DNA from: Boswellia sacra | Lineage: Eukaryota > Streptophyta > Magnoliopsida > Sapindales > Burseraceae | DNA length: 64,000 bases | NCBI GenBank assembly: GCA_013180625.2 | Contig: SNVD02016068.1 | Location: 1-64,000, forward strand | Direction of reading: 5' to 3' | Part shown: positions 54,255 through 64,000 of the stretch, piece after piece | Numbering within the stretch: position 1 is the stretch's first letter | Layout: every line of letters starts with the position of its first letter | Position numbers and translations under genes: made by a program | Notes under the pieces: generated by a model | What the model was told of the DNA's origin: nothing | The model's input: only the letters and a program-made list of their open reading frames with translations | Database searches by the model: none

Positions 54255-55427
54255 ATGACAAGAAGAACCAGTCATTGAAATAGCTACATCCAACAACAAC
54301 AATCAAGAGATGGTCCAATTGAGAACTAATGTAACCATACTCCAACAACAAATGGCCTAACTCATCAAAGGTTTGTGAAATATGCCTAATCGCAAGAACC
54401 AGCCTCTGCCCGAAGGAAATGGTGGTGATGTGGGTGAGACTAGCCAAGGCAGAGATAGGGAAAAGTCCAACTATCCAAGACGAATCTGAATTAGTCATGC
54501 AGTTAGCTAAGGACATGGAAAAGGTCCAATCTCTCTTGAAGAATAAGGGGCTAAAAGGGGTTGAAGACCTAGATGATATCTTGCTCATAGGGGACAGTGA
54601 TCGACTTCCTAAGTTTCACCTACCATACTTGCCCAAGTTCAATAGAGAGGGCAATCCAAATATACATTTGAGACAGTATGCAGTTATCATGGCCACCACT
54701 CCTTTATCGAAGGTGTACATTTTGAAGTACTTCATGCTATCTCTAGAAGACACCGCAATAGTGTGGCACCATGATCTTCTCAAAAGAGTTATAAGAAGAT
54801 TGAGAACCTATCCAAACTGTTTATGGAATAGTATCACCACAATACCCAACTGAGGGTAACTTTAAGGGATTTGGAGACTACTCGCCAAAAGCCCAATGAG
54901 ACTTTTTCATAGTACCTAGTCCGTTTGAGGGCTAAAGCTACCAAGATGACCATGAGGTCCGTGGAGAAGGACCAGGTCCATATGGGGATCAATGGAGTCC
55001 ATGCCTTCATCAGTGATTACGGGGTTCCCAATAAAAACATTTGAAGAGTTGTATGATTCGGGCATCCAAATAGAAGATTTAGAGGCCAGGCAGAAAAGAA
55101 GCAACAACAACTACCCTAGAAGAAATCAAGGGTAATATGACCAACTAGCAGGTTAGACGACGAGGTTGTAGAAGAGCATCAACCAAGAAAGTTCAATCAA
55201 TTAGGACGACCCTTATCTAAAGTATTTGAGGAGCTCCATGCCCAATTTGTGTATTCCCATTGACACTAAAGCCTGTACAAAACCCACGACCAGCTAACCA
55301 CAAGCGTCATGAATATTGTGATTTTCACCGACAAACTAGCCATGTCATCGACAAATGCCATCGCCTTCGACATGGGATACAAGACTTGATCGATAATAGA
55401 AGAATCCCTGACCTGGAGAAAGAATAG
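54255..55427 (+). pseudogene. gag: Tat gag of element 2 (broken)
   Basis: ATG at 54255 (MTRRTS) opens but soon stops; the main open stretch 54419-54853 reads KSPTIQDESELVMQLAKDMEKVQ, LPKFHLPYLPKFNREGNPN, YILKYFMLSLEDTAIVWHHDLLKRV. After a shift it continues as LRVTLRDLETT-type, then a CDFHRQTSHVIDKCHRLRHGIQDLIDNRRI end (about 55318-55427), the Tat CxFH...HxxxxC motif. The gag order equals that of element 1 without the LINE insertion, which confirms the empty site there. Confidence 0.8.
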
Positions 55428-57409
55428 TGATGTTTTGAATTGCTTCCTTTTAAGAATGTTATGTATGTCAGTTGTGTATTCTTTTGATGATCATTGATAA
55501 AGTCATGATACTCATTGGAAATAGATTTTCGGTAATACATAAGATTGTGTTGTTTGCATGCATGACTCTTTTTGCTAGATAAGTTTCATTCTTGATTCTT
55601 CAATCATTTAAGCATAATAGCTATGAATATGGAGCTTAATATCACTTAGAGAAATTTTATGTGAATAAAGCTTAGTGTTGAGATCCCACAGGACTCTAGA
55701 AACTGTTTGATCACCATAGAGGCAAAATCCTAGGCTTCACAACATGAAGGAAGTGGTTTAGGCCTTCTTTGGATCGATTTACCCTTTCAAGCCCACTTAT
55801 GCTTTCTTCATTGTCCCTAGTCAACCCATCAAGCCTAATCAAGCCTTTTCTTTATCAAACCACAAAATTTATCCTAACATCGGAAATAATTTTCCTTTAT
55901 AATGCCCTTCACTCATAAAATATGACCATTCTAGAAAAAAAAAAGCTTTAAGAGCCATGCTTATGGGAGAATGCAAGGAATTTGAGAAGTTTTGGGCAAT
56001 TTTGAGTTTGAAGAAGAACAAGAAAAAAAATAGAAAAAAGAGAAAAAAGAAAAAAAGAGAAAAAAATGAAAAGTGCTCTTCCCATTGCTTGTAAAGTTTA
56101 GCAGTGTAGCCATTCAAAATTGAAAGCAAAGCAAACGTGGCGGATGAAGACTCAAAGTTTAGATGTGTAGCCATTCAAAATTAAAATAAACATGATGATG
56201 AAAATGAGTTGATGCTCTCAGTTAAAACGTAGAATGGTTGTATAATGATGAATGAGTTAACCTTATAAGTTCCTTATCATACCTTGACCCAAGCTTGGCA
56301 TTATAAGCTTGATAAAGCCCTAATGATTCTTAATGTTGTAATCAGCCTACATTAGTGGAGAGCGGTGTGAAAAGCAAGCTTGTGGTAGTCCTTCTATTTT
56401 AAAAGGGTTGATCACTAGTTTCTATTTGTATAAAGCTATCTGAGTCTTAACAAGTGACGTACGATTGGCTATGCATGCACACAAAGAATCTTGAATGAAG
56501 CAATTCTGGCATTAGAATCAAAATTGTGAACAATCACAATGTCAATGCATTACCTTTGAGCTACCAAATTTGATAAATCTTTGAAGAATTCAAAAGTGAA
56601 TCAAATTGATGCATAACTCACATTTAGCATTTCAACTTATTGTTGGATGATATTGGATGTGTTGAAACCATGTTAAGAAGAAGAAAATCTGCTAGTAGTT
56701 CTGATCATTGGTATCAAGGAAGGCAACCTTGCCACCAACAATGAAGAAGCAAGATATATGGAAGAAGTTAGTCATTTCATCTGGCATGGATGTCTACAAA
56801 GATGAATAATGCCCTTAAAGCTAGATGAAGAAACTCCCTAAGATAGTATTAAACTCTATATACAGGGGGTACAAAATTGTCCATTAATCTTACAAAGTAA
56901 AAAGAAGCAAGGGGACAAAGAATTGGCCATTCATCCTCAGAAAAGAAAAGAATAAGGGGGCCAAAGAATTGCCCTAACCATCTTGAAAGCCATAGCAGAT
57001 AGAATTGTCTCAAATATCTAGAAAGAAGCCTAAGAAATAGTGCCTGAAATAAGCAGACTGATTATTCGCTAGAAGACTGTTTTAAGCATTTGAAGATTAA
57101 TTGCACAAGCTTGCAATACCATAAGTCTCTCCTTGCTCATTACTAACTCATCCTTAGTATCCTCTCCTAAAAAGAATAAGCTAGCCTAGAGTCAGTCCAC
57201 ACCCTTATTGATCACCTAGCCTAAGAAGCATACATAGTTAGCATCAGCATAAAGCATGCATGCATGAATCATATATCTTTTTCTTGTAGGAAGCATGATC
57301 CAGAATGAAGCATAGTCTAAAAGTGATTGGGTTTTGCAGAATCACAATGTAGTATGAAATACTGGGAGTAACTGCAAAGAAAATGTGCTCAACACCTATT
57401 GGAATATAC
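55428..57409 (+). other. Non-coding 3' region of Tat element 2
   Basis: No pol or PMD motif is recognisable. It contains a purine tract (56020-56075) like that of element 1, and a TAGTGTAGCCATTCAAAATTGAAA-type repeat at 56102 and 56163. No gene can be assigned. Confidence 0.5.
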
Positions 57410-58770
57410 TGCTGCATAATGTGCAAGTCAATCTCGTTAAGACCCAATCGAAGTAGCACGATGTGCAAGTTAGTCTTGATAAGACCCAATTGAAGTGGCA
57501 TAATGTGCAAGTTAGTGTCGATAAGATCCAATCAAAGCAGCACGATGTGCAAGTCAGCCTTGATGAGACCTAATCAAAGCGGTATGATATGCAAGTCAGA
57601 CTTGATTAGACCCAATCAAAGTAGTATGATGTGCAAGTCAGTCTCAATGAGAACCAATCGAAGTAGCATGATATGCCAGTCAGTCTCAATGATACCCAAT
57701 TGAAGTAGCATAATATGCAAGTTAGTCTCGATGAGATCTAACTGAAATAGCACGATATGAAAACTACCCAGACGAAGCTCCTCAGTTAACACAATATGCA
57801 AGTCGCGTAAATGAAACTCCTCAATTTAACATGATGTGCAAACTGCTTGGATCGGATTCCTCAGTCAGCACGATGTTCAAGCTGCTGAATTAGGCTTTTT
57901 TGTTAGCACGATGTGCAAGCCACTCGAATGAAACTCCACAATTTAGCATGATGTGCAAATCGCTTAGATTAGGCTCCTCAGTCAGCACGATGTGTAAAAA
58001 CCATCTGGATTAGGCTCCTAAATTAGCACGATGTGTAAGGCGCCTGGATTAGGTCTCCATTTAGCACGATGTGTAAGCCGCCTGGATTAGGTCTCCATTT
58101 AGCACCATGTGTAAGCCGTTTAGACGAAACTCCTTAATGTAGCATGATGTGAAAACTGCATGGATTAGGCTCCTCAATCAACACGATGTGCAAAAACTAT
58201 CTGGATTAGGCTCCTTAGTCTACACGATGTACAAGTCGTCTGGATTAGGCTCTTTAGTTAGCACGATGTGTGTGGCCCTCAGATGAAACTCCTCAATTTA
58301 ACACGATATGCAAACCACCTGGATCAGGCTTCTCAGTCAGCACAATGTGAAAAAATTGCCTGGATTAGTCTTTTCAGTCAACATTATGTATAAGCCAACT
58401 AGATTAGGCTCCTCAATATAGCACGATGTGCAAGTCACCTAGATAAGGCAATTAATTTAGTCTCGATGAGACCCAATCGAAGTAGCACGATGTGCAAGTT
58501 AGTCTCGATGAGACCTAATCAAAGTAGTACGATGTGCAAGCTGCATGGATCAGGTAGCTCAGTCTCGATGAGAATCCTGTCAGGTAGCACGATGTGCAAA
58601 GGCATCTTCATTTTAATGAGATTTCTCTCAAGTAGCATGATGTGCAAAGCAGCTCCATCGCAATGAGACTTCTCTTAAGCAGCATGATGTGCAAGGGCAA
58701 CTCTATCTTGATAAGACTCAACAATCACCTCAAGCAGCATGATGTGTTAGAAACCTGGATCAAGCAATTC
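57410..58770 (+). repeat. Minisatellite of about 33 units of 40 to 42 bp in Tat element 2
   Basis: The core CACGATGTGCAAGTYAGTCT recurs every 42 bases in the first 350 bp (57421, 57463, 57505, 57547, ...), each unit GATGAGACCCAATCGAAGTAG or similar plus GCACGATGTGCAAGT. Further on the spacing is about 40 and units diverge (CTGGATTAGGCTCCTCAGTC-type), then a regular form returns at about 58460. The 42-base period is a multiple of three, so frames stay open and give a repeated MCKxVSMRPNQSS peptide, which I consider chance. Confidence 0.85.
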
Positions 58771-59728
58771 AAGTAGTGCCATGTACAAGATGCCTAAAAT
58801 GAACAATATTATGATAAGAATCACCATAAAAATGAGAACTGCACAATTGAAGACATTTGAAGAGGACTACTGTTTTGAAGAAGGAAGTTGAAGTTTAATG
58901 TTCACATTGAAGAAAGCATCTGCCTTGAAGAAAGCATCTATTTTGAAGAAATAATGTCCCCTTGAAGAAGAAGATACCTTTAAGAAAGAATTCAAAGTCC
59001 ACCTTGAAGAAGGGATCTTGCAAAGGAAATTTGAAGTTTAGCTTAAAAAAAGGAATCCTCCTTAAAGAAGAAAGTTCACCTTAAATAAGGGTTTGAAGAA
59101 GAAGAATTTAGAAAGAAATTTGAGCCACATCGAAGGATAGATTTTTGATAACTAGACCCACATGAAATAATTATTGTAAAGACTAGAAAGAAGCTTTGTT
59201 GGAAGATAGCATCGAATATTGTAAAAGCTAGAACTTATTTGAATTTGCCATCATGAATTATTTGACATTTTGCAGAAACTTGCAAGAACGATGAAGAGAT
59301 ATCCAGTAAATCCAAGAATCAACAACCTGATAAGAATTCCCTAGTGAAAGGTCCTACGAATGCAAAATCTAAAGAGATCAAGAACGATGAATGCTCAAGC
59401 ATAATGAATCAAGAATTTTCCCCAGCAGATAAGAAGAAATTAAGAAAAAGAAGAATACTTGAAGAGGGGCATGAAACCCACTGAATACAAAGTTTGAAGA
59501 GATCAAAAAAGAATAAAGAGCACTTAGCCAAAGTCATGAAGAGTGAAAGGTCTAAAGATCGTGAAGCAGTGCATAATAAACGTTTTTCTAGTGGATATGC
59601 ATTAGAACAAAACTTTGAGAAATAGGTGCACTTAAAAGTGTTTTAAGCCCTTAGAATGGGCTTAAACCCTAAGAAGAGGTGCACCAAAGAACATTGAAAA
59701 CCCTAGGAAGTAGGTGCACTTAAGAGTG
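58771..59728 (+). other. Tat element 2 region before the 3' LTR
   Basis: GAAGAAG-rich DNA, then GAAACTTGCAAGAACRAT, AGAATCAACAACMTGA and GTGCACTTAARAGTG blocks matching 45570-46280 of element 1. No gene. Confidence 0.5.
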
Positions 59729-61419
59729 TGTAGACACTAAATTTTTAAGGCTCGATGAAGGAATAAAGATGAATGTTGAGCAAAAAATAATCAAAATGCC
59801 CTTGGAGGCCAAGAAAGGAAAGGTAAGACGGAGTTGGTGAAAGGTCTCGAAAACTAATATATAACTTGAAAAAATGACAAAAATTAATCCAGGAGGAAAT
59901 TGATGATAAGTAATATACCATTGCGAAGCTACGGATGTCTGATTTTCATAGAAATTTACGGATCGTGAATCAAAGTTGAACTTAAAACGTTATAAGCAAT
60001 TTAATAGACCAAAGTCAGAAGGAACTTCATTGTAAAATTATAAAATAGGAAGGGCCAACCAGCTAGCACACTGTTCACATGCTTTTGTTCATCCGAATCT
60101 CACATTGGTTTTTTATCACTTTTTTACTCCAAGGAAAGCCTGTATAAACACACCTTGGGCACACTTCTAAAAGCATCCATAAATCCTCTCTCTCCCCCTT
60201 TAGAACGCACTTGTCAGAATTCTAAGGAGCCTTTTCTAGTTTAATATTTTCGGGCATTTTATATTACTCTAAACTCAAAAAGTGTATGTCCTGAGCGCAG
60301 TTTTCTCTTCTCCCTCATATTTTATTCTTTATTTTTTTTGCTTATAATTAAGCATGTTTAGGTTTATTTATGCTTATAATAAGCATGTTTAGGATTTATT
60401 TTTATGCTTCGAAGCATGCTAGGTTATTATGAATTATTTTAACCCTTATTTGTTTTGCGGGATGGATAAGCTTGTCGAGGTAAGTCCGTTATCTCTCGTT
60501 TATTAGAATCATGCTTAGGAGTCTACTTTCTTTATGAATGCTTAGAAATACACCTAGAAGTACATGCTTAGAATCATGTTAAGAGCATATGATTAGAATC
60601 ATACTAGAAAAACTTATTTGCTTTAATGAATGCTAGGAAATAGCATAGAATAGGTAAGAATTACCATTTTGCCCTTGAATGTTATGATCAATGTTGATTG
60701 CTTGAATTAGGCTGGAAATGCCATGCTTAGGCTAAAAATGCCATGAAATTATGAATTGATATGAATTATGCTAGAATAACGCTAGGTAGAATGCCATGAT
60801 AGAAGTTATCAAATCTAGGCTAAACATCATATTAGATTATGGCTTTGTGTGATTTATGAATGTATGAATGTTTGTATATTAAGAAGTGTAATTGCGTGAT
60901 GCCATGTAGTAATGGTGGACTCACATTGATGGTGAAGGACCATCACTAAGAATGAATGCCTTAGTAAACTATGTTTTAATGGACATTTAAGAAGCTTAAA
61001 AATGTTGAATAGACTCACATATGGTGGTGAGGAATTCATCATCTATTGAGTTTTGAATATATATGAAGGTCTCGAATATTTTTATTGTTGAATAACAACT
61101 GTTGCAATCCTCTCCCCTTCCCCATGTATGATGGAAATGTAATATATTCTTCTCCCTATTTCTATGGATGTTTATAATTGCTATTAGGTTGAATAATCAC
61201 CGCATATGATTAACAAAGATAAAAACAAAAATGCGTGCATAAAACAAACAATCTAAGTAGACTAAGTAACAATAGAAGCTATTTTTATTTGGTATTTCCT
61301 AAGTAGAGACCGAATTTATATCTAGGCGGGTCGAAAGACTTGTACCTAACTTCCCGAACCCATCTCTGAAAGGATGAGGGTAGTTTAGGTCCTGAAGCGA
61401 GGGATAAAATTGCCCTTAT
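59729..61419 (+). repeat. 3' LTR of Tat element 2, cut at its end
   Basis: Starts TGTAGACACTAAATTTT, TATA-like CTGTATAAAC at 60140-60149. It stops at 61419 after AAATTGCCCTTAT, about 120 bases short of the expected CACA end, where the next element begins. Confidence 0.8.
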
Positions 61420-62803
61420 TGACACATCCGAAAATAGGATTGTCTCCCAAGTATAGGAGTGTCGAAGTAATAAACCCGGTGAGTCCGGGGTCGATCCACG
61501 AGGAAGGAGATTTAAGCGCTACAAACTATAAAGTAAGCAATATGATGTGGATGATTTAAAGAGATGATAAGATAATATTAACAAATATAAATAAGGAACA
61601 AGTTCGTAAACAATAAATTAGAATCACACAAGAAAAATCAACACAATAATAATGAAGGCAAAGGTTAGGGGATCCGCCCTTGATATTTCAAATAAGGATA
61701 ATTAACCCATTTTAGTTATATGAATTATATTTGTTTCATTACCAATATTTATACCACTTCTTGTAAATGGGTTCAAGCATCCAATGTGCCAATCACCATA
61801 TGTCTACAACAAATCAAGGTTCCTAACTAGACTTGTGTCGGTAAGGAAGAACCATACGACGTCTAGAAAGGATCCAAGCATTTGATGTGCCAATGATTGT
61901 CTACAATGGATCAAGACCTCCACCTTACGAGTGGTGTCAAGATTGATTAAGAAATTAAATATAAATCATATTGAATAAACATTATAAGATTAAGATTATT
62001 AAGCACATATTAAGGGTTAGAGAATCCTTATTCTCATATCAAGGGTTTCACCCTTTCACCTTAGCAAAAGAGAAATTAGAAGAACATTATAATAGAAAGA
62101 AAATAAAATGCAAGAAAAAGGAAATTCATTAATAACATAAACACACAAAACACAATACAAGATCCTAGCCAAAGCTAAAATATTCTAGCTAAGGCCAAGG
62201 TGCCCTAATGGGTCACAAGGCACCTCTATTTATAAATACATCCAGGGGTAAACTTGTCAAATTACAAGGGCATAATTGTCAAATATTAGTTGTAAATATC
62301 TTTGACAATTGGGATCATTAGGCACCGACTTTGACCATCAATTTTGACATTGAAATGTTGAGAATTTTAATCACATGTCTTCATGAAATTGTAGATATTT
62401 CTCTCAACTTTCTAGAACATATTGATTTGCACAATTTGGATACGTATTTTGAGAGATACGGTCCAAAAACTGAGGCTTGGTCAGACTGGGCTGAGACTAT
62501 GGATGGGTTCACTTCAAGCCCAATTTTGGTCCATTAAGAGCCCGAATTTGATGATGCTTATGAAATGCATTCTTGTAGAAAATTGAATCATCTTTCTAAA
62601 ACATTAAGAATTGCACTATTATGATCTACAAATAGAGAGTTATGCCCATTTTACCGAACCTGTAACAAAACCAAAATTAAGAGGAAGTTAATTCCAAAGA
62701 TGCAAAGACTACAAATATGCTTAAGTTGAGGAATTTAATGACACTATTAATGTAATATAATGAACTAAGCTCTTATTAAACATACATATTTAAGTGTTCA
62801 TCA
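61420..62803 (-). repeat. LTR of a minus-strand element related to the solo LTR
   Basis: On the minus strand it runs from TGATGAACACTTAAATATG (62803) to GGATGTGTCA (61420), the same ends as 31075-32602. A sampled 100-base block differs at about 9 bases. It is 144 bases shorter, mainly because the four palindromic motifs of the solo LTR are missing between 61500 and 61650. The GTCCGGGGTCGATCCACGAGG block is near its 3' end. Confidence 0.8.
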
Positions 62804-64000
62804 CACCGCCCAACTAGCTCATTGCTAGTCCCTAGCAATTAAAGCGTTATTATTTAGAAGTGATTTATAGAATTTTACATCCAAGGTGGTCATTATTGCA
62901 CTCTCCTTGATTTTATCAAAATAAAAAAACTCTCAACCAATTATTATTATTATTATTTTTTTTTATGACTCATGGACCCTTCGGTCAAGATATCAATAAA
63001 CCTCTTTTTTGTGCTCAGTCAACACATGACTATGGGGCTTATTAGTAAGAAGGCATATCGGTTCTAATATTTGTTAAGGCTAACAATCTTAGGTATGGGG
63101 CATTTATTCATTTTATATATTTTTCTTTCTTTCCTCTTCTTTTTTTGAAGGAATTCATCTTTAACCCATGTAGCGAGCCTTAGGCTAATGACTCCCAGAC
63201 CAGTTGGCCTTAGGGCATTACGTGTTAAGACACCCCTACGAGTTTAACGACTCGGGTTGCCGATGCTTTATTTTTGCTTAGAAACTTGTGGATAGTGCAA
63301 TGTTCAATCCCATTAAGCTTTCTCCTTAATCCATATAGCAAGCTTTGGGCCAATAACTCCCAAACCAGTTGGTCTTAGGGTATTAGGTGTTGAGGCTCCC
63401 CTCGAGCTTAATTACTCGAATTAAGGAGGCTACGAGACCAAACTTATCCACAATTGCTTTCTCTCTCTATTTTTTTTCTTTTTTTTCTTTTTTTTCACTT
63501 TTTTTTAACTTTCCCCTTCCTTTGTGTTGTTATCCTAAACAAAACAAAAGAACTCAATATTACAACATTTCATTTTGCTACCCACAATCATGCATCAAGG
63601 TATATGTATGTGTGTGAAGAAAGGTTCATGAATACTTGCTTAATGAGTACATAAGCACACAATTTTTTTAATGATAAGGTTGTGAGAGTTCATAGATTTG
63701 AATAATTCAAAGTGAAATGAATAAGACCTCCTTGTTATAAAATTAAAAAATCAAGACTAAATAATATCAATTTAGCTAAAATGAGTTCACAAGATCAAAA
63801 TAAAATGACAAATTGGTTAGAATGGGTTTTATGAGTTCAAACTGGCCCTCCCTACTCTGCCATTCCTGACCCAGAATGCGTCTCAAGAGGATTTGAACTC
63901 CTTACACCGCACTCTGAATCTAATTACTAACTCGTTTTTTTTTTTTTTGCAAGAAAAAAAGAAAATTCAAGACACACTTATGTCTACTATCCTTCTCCCC
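62804..64000 (-). other. 3' internal region of the right-edge retrotransposon
   Basis: No domain is recognisable. TAGCRAGCYTTRGGCYAATRACTCCCARACCAGTTGGYCTTAGGG is duplicated at about 63172 and 63345, so about 175 bp repeats. Poly-T runs at 63469-63516 and 63936-63950. The long frames there are from low-complexity DNA. Confidence 0.5.

Larger units (their letters stand above)
50636..61419 (+). mobile_element. Tat element 2: pol-less derivative of the same family
   Basis: 5' LTR 50636-52535, primer site 52537-52554, leader, gag 54255-55427, then 4.3 kb without pol domains and a 3' LTR from 59729 that is cut at 61420 by another element. LTR ends and leader match element 1. It is inserted in the MULE Ulp1 gene upstream of the DUF1985 part; the sequence before it is GAAAGTGTTG (50627-50636) and the far flank is not visible. 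Loss of pol makes it dependent on relatives for movement or simply decayed. Confidence 0.8.
61420..64000 (-). mobile_element. LTR retrotransposon (Athila-like by its ends), running off the right edge
   Basis: The LTR is followed on its inner side (62804 on) by CACCGCCCAACTAGCTCATTGCTAGTCCCTAGC, which in reverse is a GCTAGGGACTAGCAATGAGCTAGTTGGGCGGTG polypurine-like segment typical of the 3' end of Athila-type elements, so this is the 3' LTR of a minus-strand element. It is inserted in the 3' LTR of Tat element 2. The matching target duplication is outside the window. Confidence 0.6.

Noticed and set aside
57503..58666. Repeated MCKxVSMRPNQSS peptides that look like a repeat protein
   Set aside because: They arise because the 42-bp tandem unit is a multiple of three; different frames and both strands are open, and units drift to 40 bp.
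50636..61419. Element 2 as the missing 3' part of element 1
   Set aside because: Each has its own 5' and 3' LTR boundaries, with MULE DNA (48379-50635) between them.
63387..63654. Phe-rich open frames near the right edge
   Set aside because: They come from poly-T runs in retrotransposon DNA, with no domain.
1..64000. tRNA or rRNA genes
   Set aside because: No cloverleaf or rRNA core was recognised by eye; the tRNA-like matches are primer binding sites only.

Overview
This window looks like nuclear DNA of a flowering plant, probably a eudicot. It has no operons or ribosome binding sites, it is AT-rich, its one intact gene is a plant organellar-type pentatricopeptide repeat (PPR) gene, and nearly everything else is transposable-element DNA of plant lineages (Athila-type and Tat-type Ty3/gypsy, Mutator-like with a Ulp1 gene, hAT-type, LINE). 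I cannot name the species. All family calls rest on reading translated motifs by eye; no searches were run.

Region by region. 1-4885: a minus-strand Athila-type LTR retrotransposon, internally deleted, with one LTR (3475-4885), a primer binding site, a broken gag-protease, and a separate 206-codon frame interrupted by one amber codon. 5384-7199: minus-strand remnant of a putative plant transposon protein (PPTP-like). 7755-19852: a degenerate family of IAA-amino acid amidohydrolase (ILR1-like, peptidase M20) genes: copy A (7755-9057), a 3' scrap (14522-14620) and copy B (16984-19852), all broken. Between them lie four pieces of a repeat with a TATA-containing, LTR-like end; one piece is split by a 1.42 kb hAT-type element. 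21309-22973: the intact PPR gene on the minus strand.

23090-50635: a degenerate Mutator-like element (MULE) starting about 120 bp upstream of the PPR start codon. Its transposase remnant runs on the plus strand (24084-26790) and a Ulp1/C48 peptidase gene runs on the minus strand. The Ulp1 gene is cut in two (DUF1985 part 49424-50600; peptidase part 27230-28375) by a 19.9 kb Tat-lineage Ty3/gypsy element (28481-48378). That element has both LTRs, gag, protease, reverse transcriptase, RNase H, a second archaeal-type RNase H, integrase and, antisense between pol and the 3' LTR, an intron-containing plant mobile domain (PMD) gene. It carries its own nested insertions: a solo LTR (31075-32602, perfect 5-bp target duplication) just before gag, and a LINE ORF1 fragment inside gag.

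50636-61419: a second Tat element of the same family that lacks pol, has a 954-bp tandem duplication covering its LTR end and primer site, and carries a 1.35 kb array of about 42-bp repeats. Its 3' LTR is broken at 61420 by a minus-strand element related to the solo LTR, which runs off the window. The window is therefore a nested stack: MULE, then Tat elements, then solo LTR, LINE and Athila-like insertions. Apart from the PPR gene, no frame looks functional.
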